In this document: piece after piece, positions 1 through 5,202 of the stretch
Position numbering within the stretch: position 1 is the first letter of the stretch
Layout: each line of letters opens with the position of its first letter
NCBI GenBank assembly: GCA_027083995.1
Contig: JALWME010000060.1
Coordinates: forward strand, 1-5,801
Direction of reading: 5' to 3'
Length of the DNA stretch: 5,801 nucleotides
From: Sulfurovum sp.
GTDB lineage: Bacteria > Campylobacterota > Campylobacteria > Campylobacterales > Sulfurovaceae
Translations under genes and position numbers: made by a program
The notes under the pieces: generated by a model
Seen by the model: only the letters and a program-made list of their open reading frames with translations
The model's database searches: none
What the model was told of the DNA's origin: nothing

Positions 1-119
1 ATATAGACATATATCTAGATTATGTACGTTTTTATGATGATACAGGTTTTGATTTTAGAGCTACAACCGCTGATGTTACTTCAGATGCATGGACATTTGG
101 AATCTCATATAAATTTTAA
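1..119 (+). CDS. C-terminal end of a probable outer-membrane beta-barrel protein (partial)
   Basis: An open frame enters from the left edge (first full codon at base 3) and stops with TAA at 117-119, giving 38 visible residues. They alternate polar and hydrophobic/aromatic residues, and the protein ends in Ser-Tyr-Lys-Phe. A C-terminal Phe after an alternating strand is the usual beta-signal recognised by the BAM complex, so the protein is probably an outer-membrane barrel (porin-like or a related family). The body of the gene is outside the window, so the family cannot be named. The stop overlaps the ribosome binding site of the next gene, with only 10 bases between them, which points to co-transcription with the PKD lipoprotein. 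Confidence 0.6.
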   Translation, partial: IDIYLDYVRFYDDTGFDFRATTADVTSDAWTFGISYKF

Positions 120-129
120 GGAGTAAGGT

Positions 130-837
130 ATGAAAAATATACATATAAAAAAATCACTTTGGATTGGATGTGCACTTTATCTATTGACTGGATGTGCTGG
201 GGACGGAAAAAGTGGTGCACACTCACTTGTAAATTTATTGGAAGAGGGTAGTCCTCCTATTGCCAATGCGGGGGTAGATCAGTCTGTATTGGCTGGTGAT
301 ACTATTGTTTTAGATGGAAGTGCCAGTACTGATGCAGATGGTGAGATAGTAAAATATGCGTGGACCATACCAAATGTAGGTACAAGAGAAGGTATGGTTG
401 TGACAGAGACTTTGGCAACAACCATAGAAAGTGGCAGCTATAATGTTACCTTAACTGTTACAGATAACGATGGCAACACAGACAGTGACGTAATGACATA
501 TACAATTTCCAATAACAATGAGAATAACAATACACGACCCGAAGCAAAAAGAATAAGCAAAACTTTTAATGGTTGTGTTCTTACTCCCATAAATATAACG
601 CTAGAAGGCAGTGATGCAGATGGAGATGCTTTAGTTTATGAGATTATAAGGCAACCTGGCAATGGAAGAGTAACACTAAATGGTAATATCGCAACCTATG
701 TAAATACTTCAGAATGTGGTAAAGCTGGAACAGATCTTCCTCTAGACCAAGATAATTTTAGTTACAGAGTAAATGACGGAGAATTAGATTCTGATACCGC
801 AGATGTGCGTCTGGAATTTGAAGTTATTCAGAAATAA
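130..837 (+). CDS. PKD-domain lipoprotein
   Basis: This 235-residue protein has a lipoprotein signal peptide: a Lys-rich start, a hydrophobic stretch and the lipobox Leu-Thr-Gly-Cys with Cys22 as the lipidation site. The residue after Cys is Ala, not Asp, which favours transfer to the outer membrane. Residues about 42-126 are a PKD (Ig-like) domain, with the typical PxANAG start, a LDGSxSxDxDG loop and a YxVTLTVTDNDG strand near the end. An Asn-rich linker (about 128-135) leads to a second beta-sandwich domain (about 137-235), cadherin-like/Ig-like by its SDADGD and DNFSYRVNDG motifs; Cys149 and Cys196 could form a disulfide. PKD domains usually mediate binding to proteins or polysaccharides; no catalytic domain is seen. 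The RBS AAGGAG lies just upstream of ATG 130, and translation ends at tandem TAA TAA codons. It probably acts at the cell surface or in the periplasm with the barrel protein upstream. Confidence 0.88.
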   Translation: MKNIHIKKSLWIGCALYLLTGCAGDGKSGAHSLVNLLEEGSPPIANAGVDQSVLAGDTIVLDGSASTDADGEIVKYAWTIPNVGTREGMVVTETLATTIESGSYNVTLTVTDNDGNTDSDVMTYTISNNNENNNTRPEAKRISKTFNGCVLTPINITLEGSDADGDALVYEIIRQPGNGRVTLNGNIATYVNTSECGKAGTDLPLDQDNFSYRVNDGELDSDTADVRLEFEVIQK

Positions 838-841
838 TAAA

Positions 842-879
842 GATATCATAGATTATAAAATATATAGTCTATGAATATC
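842..879. terminator. Hairpin between convergent genes, possible bidirectional terminator
   Basis: An imperfect inverted repeat pairs 842-857 with 863-879 around a 5-base loop, with one bulged base and one G-T wobble. It sits just after the tandem stops of the PKD lipoprotein gene and contains the TAG stop (869-871) of the minus-strand lipoprotein gene. Read on the minus strand the stem is followed by a T-rich stretch; on the plus strand there is no clear T tract. The stem is AT-rich, so its strength as a terminator is uncertain. Confidence 0.5.
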
Positions 880-1231
880 TCTGAAAGCCATTGGCAACAA
901 ACATAAATTCATATTTGCGTGTAGGGTATTTTTGGAGACCTTCTGCGATAAATTGGTTTTTTGTGATTTGTCTGTCCCACAGACGGTACATAAGGTCTTT
1001 AAACCATGCTTTCTTTTCAGGAGTGTCTAGTTCCAGTTTAGTGTATTTTGCATCATCTCTTGTACTGAGGGCTACTTTCATCATGGTATTTTTAAAATTG
1101 GCAGCTTTTGTTGCATTTGGCTTTGGGTAGTTTTGTTTTTTAAATGATGGTGTACTTAGTGTACTTAGAGGGTTTGAACATCCTGTGAAACTTACAGTAG
1201 CCAGAGTAGCTAAAATGATATATTTTTTCAT
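869..1231 (-). CDS. Small lipoprotein of unknown function
   Basis: This 120-residue protein begins with a lipoprotein signal peptide: two Lys, a hydrophobic core, and the lipobox Phe-Thr-Gly-Cys with Cys18 as the lipidation site. Ser at the following position does not suggest retention in the inner membrane. Residues about 19-45 are a Pro/Ser/Lys-rich linker. Residues about 46-120 form a compact, probably helical domain with many Lys, Tyr, Phe and Trp residues. The start is supported by an AAAGGAAA ribosome binding site about 4 bases upstream (near 1236-1243), and a candidate promoter lies upstream of that. I do not recognise the family; it may be restricted to Campylobacterota. It is convergent with the PKD lipoprotein gene and divergent from hemF, so the neighbours give no firm functional clue. 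Confidence 0.8.
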   Translation of the reverse strand: MKKYIILATLATVSFTGCSNPLSTLSTPSFKKQNYPKPNATKAANFKNTMMKVALSTRDDAKYTKLELDTPEKKAWFKDLMYRLWDRQITKNQFIAEGLQKYPTRKYEFMFVANGFQRYS

Positions 1232-1280
1232 TTCTTTTCCTTTTTATATACTTAATGTGATTTACTTTTTCTGTAATATC

Positions 1281-1289
1281 ATTGTAACA
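1281..1289 (-). promoter_or_regulatory. Candidate extended -10 promoter for the minus-strand lipoprotein
   Basis: Read on the minus strand this is TGTTACAAT: a TGn extension followed by TACAAT, one mismatch from TATAAT. No convincing -35 box is seen. Transcription would begin near 1275, leaving a leader of roughly 40 bases before the ATG at 1231. It is based on pattern only. Confidence 0.4.
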
Positions 1290-1315
1290 AAATCAAATAA
1301 AACTAGGTATGGCTA

Positions 1316-1324
1316 TGCTATACT
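1316..1324 (+). promoter_or_regulatory. Candidate extended -10 promoter for hemF
   Basis: The sequence TGCTATACT has a TGn extension and a -10 box one mismatch from TATAAT. It ends 28 bases before the chosen hemF start and there is no good -35 box at the expected distance. With the minus-strand site at 1281-1289 it makes a divergent promoter pair. Confidence 0.45.
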
Positions 1325-1340
1325 TTTTGCAAATCAATAT

Positions 1341-1345
1341 GAGGT
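1341..1345 (+). promoter_or_regulatory. Ribosome binding site that sets the hemF start
   Basis: GAGGT lies 7 bases before ATG 1353. The frame is open further upstream to an ATG at 1185, but that start would add 56 hydrophobic, family-unlike residues, overlap the divergent lipoprotein gene and include the promoter region. The site supports 1353 as the true start. Confidence 0.65.
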
Positions 1346-1352
1346 ACGAATT

Positions 1353-2387
1353 ATGAGAATCCCCGCAAAATCACCCGAAGCTATCGTCGCTAATATATTA
1401 GTAGAAGAGTTGCAAGCCTACTTTGTTGGAAAACTCAACGATGTAAGCCGTGAACTTGGAAACAGACAAGCTTACGAAGCAGTAGAGTGGGAGCGTGATG
1501 AAGGGTTGCATGGTGGAGGCGTACGCTATGAGGCTAGAGACGAGAGTGTTTTTGACAGAGCATCTGTCAATGTCTCTCAAGTACATTATGATGAAGATGA
1601 GACAAAAAAGCTCTCTTCAGCTACTGCCATCTCGACCATTATACACCCAGCCAATCCTCATGCACCCTCTATGCATATGCATATTTCATGGACACAGATG
1701 CGTGATGGTAAAGGGTATTGGCGTATTATGGGTGACTTGAATCCAAGCCTTAAAAATGATCTCTTTCAACGTGATTTTGAAATGGCACTTGAGCGTGCAG
1801 CAGGTGAGTACTATGAAGAGGGTAAAGCACAAGGAGACAGATATTTCAACATTCCCGTACTTGGTCGTACACGAGGTGTGAGTCATTTTTATTTGGAAGC
1901 ATTTAACAGAGGTGATTTTGAAGTTGACAGAGATTTTGCATATGATATGGGTAAAGCGATTATCGATGCATACGTAGCGATTACACTTCAAGCGTTAAAG
2001 TCAAATCCTACTTTCACAAAAGAAGAAAAAATGAGGCAAATTGACTATCATACGCTTTATCTGTTTCAAGTACTTACGCTTGATAGGGGTACAACATCAG
2101 GATTGCTTGTACATGCCCAAAATGATGTAGGTATCATGGGATCCATACCTTCACACATTAACAAACCATTGCTCTATAGTTGGCTAGATCTTATGCCTCA
2201 CCCACAAGAAAGACTACTTTTGAGGCTACTTGATGCACTGCCAGAAGGGAAAATAGTGCTTGTTACCAAAACAGTAAAAAAACGTTTGGCAAATGCAGTA
2301 AGAGCACACTATAAGGAGTTTCCTGAAGCTTTAAGTATGCAAGCTTCAGGAGACGTGGTTCCTCCCACTGTAGATAATCATAATTAA
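1353..2387 (+). CDS. hemF: HemF-family coproporphyrinogen III oxidase, diverged
   Basis: The protein has 344 residues from ATG 1353, longer than the roughly 300 usual for bacterial HemF. HemF oxidatively decarboxylates coproporphyrinogen III to protoporphyrinogen IX with O2, in the cytoplasm, as a late step of heme synthesis. Family landmarks in order: a Trp-Glu-Arg segment then His-Gly-Gly-Gly (about 46-57), VFDRASVNVSQVH (66-78), HPANPHAPSMHMH (98-110), a Trp followed by GDLNP (123-131), RGVSHFYLEAF (174-184) and LDRGTTSGL (243-251). From memory of human and E. coli HemF, several strongly conserved positions differ: the Arg after the HFN segment is Ser112, the WWFGGGxDLTP motif is reduced to WRIMGDLNP, and FFDDL is replaced by FYLEAF. 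The fold assignment is fairly secure; the standard activity is not. The gene appears monocistronic, with its own promoter and a terminator after it. Its stop overlaps that of the convergent asparaginase-like gene. Confidence 0.78.
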   Translation: MRIPAKSPEAIVANILVEELQAYFVGKLNDVSRELGNRQAYEAVEWERDEGLHGGGVRYEARDESVFDRASVNVSQVHYDEDETKKLSSATAISTIIHPANPHAPSMHMHISWTQMRDGKGYWRIMGDLNPSLKNDLFQRDFEMALERAAGEYYEEGKAQGDRYFNIPVLGRTRGVSHFYLEAFNRGDFEVDRDFAYDMGKAIIDAYVAITLQALKSNPTFTKEEKMRQIDYHTLYLFQVLTLDRGTTSGLLVHAQNDVGIMGSIPSHINKPLLYSWLDLMPHPQERLLLRLLDALPEGKIVLVTKTVKKRLANAVRAHYKEFPEALSMQASGDVVPPTVDNHN

Positions 2388-2872
2388 AGCGTAAAACGAC
2401 CTTTTTTACGGTCTTTTTTTACTTTATAGTAGGTATTTAATATGCCATTCATAGCGATATAGACACCATCTTCTTCTAAGGCTTGTAGGTAGCCGTAGGC
2501 AGAGGCAAGATTTGCAGTGGCTTCTACGGGATCTACACTATAAGGCACCATAGCACCTGTAAAGACCACCACTTTTTCTAACTCTCCATCTGCTAAGCAT
2601 TCGGCTGAGATATCCATAGTGTCCGTGCCATGTATAACGATAATATGTGTATGTTCTGATTGGCTGATAGTACCTAGAAGTTCCAGTCTGTCTTGATTTG
2701 TGATATCTAGGCTGTCTTTGTTTATGATGTTAAGTATCTCTAGATCACATAGCCATTTACTGGCAATACTCTCCAAGGCATGGACATTTTTATCTATCTC
2801 CAGCATGCCATTGATAGGGTTGTAGACCTTGTTAAATGTGCCACCTGTGTTTATAATCAATATTTTTTGCAT
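2384..2872 (-). CDS. Single-domain asparaginase-like protein
   Basis: The 162-residue protein matches only the N-terminal domain of type I/II L-asparaginases, which are normally about 320-340 residues. Visible motifs are the first signature NTGGTF (residues 8-13, Thr12 matching the E. coli AnsB nucleophile Thr12), HGTDTM (81-86, Thr83-Asp84 matching Thr89-Asp90), the FTGAMVP strand (104-110) and a Lys-rich C-terminus, where Lys153 would align with catalytic Lys162. The Ser of the GSQD motif appears to be Asn. The protein stops right after the catalytic Lys, so the C-terminal domain that helps form the tetramer and active site is missing. Such short asparaginase-domain proteins exist in other bacteria; whether this one hydrolyses asparagine is unknown. 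Start: ATG 2872 is preferred because the protein then begins directly with the first beta strand; GTG 2878 would add two residues. Neither has a strong RBS. The 4-base overlap with hemF is a shared TTAA. Confidence 0.8.
   Translation of the reverse strand: MQKILIINTGGTFNKVYNPINGMLEIDKNVHALESIASKWLCDLEILNIINKDSLDITNQDRLELLGTISQSEHTHIIVIHGTDTMDISAECLADGELEKVVVFTGAMVPYSVDPVEATANLASAYGYLQALEEDGVYIAMNGILNTYYKVKKDRKKGRFTL
2390..2420 (+). terminator. Rho-independent terminator of hemF
   Basis: CGTAAAA (2390-2396) pairs with TTTTACG (2404-2410), and a run of seven T follows at 2414-2420. An alternative stem, GACC (2398-2401) with GGTC (2410-2413), flanked by A and T runs, abuts the same T tract directly. 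Either fits an intrinsic terminator 3 to 11 bases after the hemF stop. It lies entirely inside the 3' end of the convergent asparaginase-like gene, where the T run corresponds to Lys codons. Confidence 0.6.
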
Positions 2873-2892
2873 AATCACGCTTTCGTTTTTGT

Positions 2893-2898
2893 ATTGTA
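2893..2898 (-). promoter_or_regulatory. Candidate -10 box for the asparaginase-like gene
   Basis: On the minus strand this reads TACAAT, one mismatch from TATAAT. It gives a short leader of about 15 bases to ATG 2872. No -35 box is evident. It lies directly beside the palindrome and the fabI promoter, so the two divergent promoters are packed back to back. Confidence 0.3.
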
Positions 2899-2913
2899 AT
2901 GTTAAAATAACAT
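2899..2913. promoter_or_regulatory. Perfect palindrome over the fabI -10 region, possible operator
   Basis: ATGTTA and TAACAT form a perfect 6-base inverted repeat around AAA. It covers the proposed fabI -10 box and touches the divergent -10 box. A dimeric regulator bound here could block both promoters. An AT-rich region can give such a palindrome by chance, so its role is a guess. Confidence 0.3.
2900..2908 (+). promoter_or_regulatory. Candidate extended -10 promoter for fabI and the methyltransferase
   Basis: TGTTAAAAT combines a TGn extension with TAAAAT, one mismatch from TATAAT, 27 bases before the fabI ATG. No clear -35 box is present at 17 bases upstream. It would drive fabI and the overlapping gene after it. 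Confidence 0.45.
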
Positions 2914-2935
2914 AATTTATTTTTGGAGCAGTTGA

Positions 2936-3756
<821 letters not shown>

Positions 3757-3757
<1 letters not shown>

Positions 3758-4512
3758 TGGAGGACTCACCTGAGTATCTGAAGAAAAAAGCTTTTTTTGA
3801 CAAAGTACTGACTATCTATGGACGTAATGCTGTGATGGAGGCTTTGGAAGATGAAACAGTGACTATACATAAGCTACATCTCTCTAAGTCCAACAAAAAT
3901 GCAGAGATATTAGAAAATATGAAAGCTATAGCTTCAAATAGAGATATAGATGTAGTATACCATGATAAACAATCTCTCTCTCGTATCTCTAAAAATGCCA
4001 AGCAAGACCAAGGAGTGGCACTGGACATTGTACTTGAGTATTTTGGTAATGAAAATGAATTTATATCAAATAATATTAAGTACAAAATCATTGCACTTGA
4101 TGGTGTGACTAATCCTCAAAACCTAGGAATGGTTATACGCTCTTGTGCCGCGGGGAATGTGGATGCCATTTTGCTTCCTACCAAAGGTGCAGCACAGATA
4201 AGTCCTTTGGTTATAAAGGCGAGTGCAGGCACACTTTTTAAAATGCCTATTATCAAAACAACAAACCTTAAAAAGACACTGGCTTCTTTTAAAAAAGAGG
4301 GTGCAGAAGTTTATACACTCTCTTCTCATGCTAAGTCTAATTATAAAGAACAACACTATAACACTAAAACTATTTTTGTTTTGGGAAATGAGAGTGAGGG
4401 AGTAAGTAGAGAGATAGAAGCATTGTCTACGCAGAGTATCGCTATTCCTATGCAAAGGGGTGTTGAGTCACTCAATGTGGCTGTGACTGCTTCATTGCTC
4501 GCATTTCTCTAA
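3757..4512 (+). CDS. rlmB: TrmH/RlmB-family RNA 2'-O-methyltransferase
   Basis: This is a SPOUT-class, SAM-dependent methyltransferase of 251 residues, most like RlmB, which methylates the ribose of G2251 in 23S rRNA. An N-terminal L30e-like substrate-binding domain begins at IYGRNAVMEAL (about 20-30). The catalytic domain has motif 1, DGVTNPQNLGMVIRS (115-129, with the conserved Asn and Arg), motif 2, FVLGNESEGVS (207-217), and motif 3, IPMQRGVESLNVAV (230-243), which form the trefoil knot. The start is uncertain. GTG 3757 shares one base with the fabI TAG stop and suggests translational coupling; TTG 3742 is also in frame, and no in-frame ATG occurs before the core domain. Either start gives about 20 or more residues ahead of the family's usual beginning. 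A GGAGG at 3759-3763 lies inside the coding start and has no standard in-frame start codon suitably spaced after it. TrmH-family substrate identity cannot be fixed from sequence alone. Confidence 0.88.
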
Positions 4513-4524
4513 GTATGATATAAT
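4495..4524 (+). promoter_or_regulatory. Strong candidate promoter for the 107-residue protein gene
   Basis: The -10 box is a perfect TATAAT at 4519-4524 with a TGn extension (TGA, 4516-4518). A weak -35 candidate, TTGCTC, lies at 4495-4500 with an 18-base spacer, inside the 3' end of the methyltransferase gene. It is the best sigma-70 type promoter in the window and suggests that the next gene is transcribed independently, with a leader of about 20 bases. Confidence 0.6.
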
Positions 4525-4550
4525 AGTTTCAAATATATATAGGAGTAAGC

Positions 4551-4874
4551 ATGCCACAGAACAATAAAGACCTGTTTGAAAAAATAGGGATAGATATAAG
4601 TACAGATAAAATCAATATAGACATCAATCAAACAAAAGACTTTTTTCATACTTTACAGAATGCCTTTGAACAAGGTGCTAAAAAGATACAAGATGACATC
4701 GCTGAAGGTAAAGTTGATATGGCTGAAAATGTGGGTATCAAGGTAGATAAAGAGCATATCAACATAGACCTAACAAAGACAAAGAGTTTTATAGAAGAGC
4801 TTGGGAAGAAGATAGAACATTTTTTAGGAGAGATAGACAAGGCGGTAGACAATATAGATACAAAAGTAAAGTAA
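4551..4874 (+). CDS. Conserved-looking acidic protein with two internal repeats, unknown function
   Basis: The protein has 107 residues, no signal peptide and no membrane segment, so it is probably cytoplasmic. It is rich in Lys, Asp, Glu and Ile. It contains two related units, residues 12-40 and 61-89, offset by 49 residues with 11 of 29 positions identical. Each has a short beta-like stretch ending in Ile-Asn-Ile-Asp, then Thr-Lys and an amphipathic helix containing Phe and Leu. Residues 41-60 link them and 90-107 form a charged tail. The start is clear: AGGAG at 4541-4545 is 5 bases before ATG 4551. A near-consensus promoter precedes it, so it is probably expressed. I do not recognise the family. 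A small helical scaffold or a dimer-forming protein would fit, but this is speculation. Confidence 0.8.
   Translation: MPQNNKDLFEKIGIDISTDKINIDINQTKDFFHTLQNAFEQGAKKIQDDIAEGKVDMAENVGIKVDKEHINIDLTKTKSFIEELGKKIEHFLGEIDKAVDNIDTKVK
4584..4817 (+). repeat. Internal duplication within the 107-residue protein gene
   Basis: Bases 4584-4670 and 4731-4817 encode the two related 29-residue units. Both contain Gly-Ile, Ile-Asn-Ile-Asp, Thr-Lys, Phe, Leu and Glu at matching positions. The DNA has diverged more than the protein, which suggests an old duplication kept under selection. Confidence 0.6.
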
Positions 4875-4932
4875 TACTTCAGTAAGCTATTCTATGTATG
4901 ATGTCATTGCACCTGTATTCAAAAGGATAGTA

Positions 4933-5112
4933 ATGAACATAAAGTCTTTTTTAATAAACTCACTCTTTTTTGTTGGCATGTGGCAATGTGAGTAGTGCTG
5001 TAGATACTACTCATAATGATAATATGGTCGTTATAGCTACATACACATAAGACAGTATAAACCCTCCGTAGAACACTATCTGAATGCAGGTGTAAAAAAT
5101 ATGCATAATTAA
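4933..5112 (+). pseudogene. Remnant of a small lipoprotein gene with two frame changes
   Basis: AAAAGGA at 4921-4927 is a good RBS 5 bases before ATG 4933. The first frame reads MNIKSFLINSLF, a signal-peptide start, but then runs to TAG at 4993. Skipping one base in the T6 run at 4966-4971 gives Leu-Leu-Ala-Cys (4970-4981), a textbook lipobox, followed by GNVSSAVDTTHNDNMVVIA up to TAA at 5048. A second shift between 5023 and 5047 returns to the first frame and continues as QYKPSVEHYLNAGVKNMHN to TAA at 5110-5112. Restored, the gene would encode about 59 residues. The fit of RBS, start, lipobox and downstream open frames argues against chance, but the short length leaves doubt. It could instead be intact with sequencing errors in the homopolymer. 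I do not recognise a family. This fills most of the 328-base gap between intact genes. Confidence 0.45.
4989..5013. repeat. Inverted repeat within the lipoprotein remnant
   Basis: TGAGTAGT (4989-4996) is perfectly complementary to ACTACTCA (5006-5013) across a 9-base loop. It is not followed by a T run, so it does not look like a terminator. It could be a coincidence within the remnant, where the two arms fall in the Val-Ser-Ser and Thr-Thr-His codons. Confidence 0.45.
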
Positions 5113-5127
5113 AGGGAATCCACATTT

Positions 5128-5148
5128 GTAAAAATGTTATATTTTTAC
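5128..5148. terminator. AT-rich hairpin after the lipoprotein remnant
   Basis: GTAAAAAT (5128-5135) pairs perfectly with ATTTTTAC (5141-5148) around a 5-base loop. It starts 15 bases after the final stop of the remnant and before the promoter of the next gene, a sensible place for a terminator. The T5 run is inside the 3' arm and no further T tract follows, so the structure may be weak. Confidence 0.35.
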
Positions 5149-5168
5149 CTCTACTTAATCTTTTACGA

Positions 5169-5174
5169 TAGAAT
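5169..5174 (+). promoter_or_regulatory. Candidate -10 box for the DUF2130-type gene
   Basis: TAGAAT is one mismatch from TATAAT and lies 28 bases before ATG 5203. Unlike the other promoters in this window it lacks the TGn extension, and no good -35 box is seen; T-rich sequence lies upstream. Confidence 0.35.
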
Positions 5175-5202
5175 ATAGCCATAAAACAATCTAGGAACAT
5201 AT

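Noticed and set aside
1185..1352. A 56-residue N-terminal extension of HemF starting at ATG 1185
   Set aside because: It is hydrophobic and unlike HemF, overlaps the divergent lipoprotein gene and both promoters, and lacks a fitting RBS, whereas ATG 1353 has GAGGT 7 bases before it.
4123..4455. A 110-residue minus-strand open frame inside the methyltransferase gene
   Set aside because: The plus strand carries all three SPOUT motifs here; the antisense frame shows no recognisable feature.
4864..4879. AAGTA/TACTT inverted repeat at the end of the 107-residue protein gene as a terminator
   Set aside because: The stem is only five A/T-rich pairs and no T run follows.
4966..4971. The T6 run as a phase-variation switch for the small lipoprotein
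   Set aside because: Six T is short for a hypervariable tract, and a second frame change downstream would still break the gene, so decay or sequence error is the simpler reading.
4919..5200. A 93-residue minus-strand open frame across the gap before the DUF2130-type gene
   Set aside because: There is no RBS, its composition is rich in Cys, His and Tyr without domain features, and the plus strand has a better explanation there, namely the RBS, start and lipobox of a broken lipoprotein gene.
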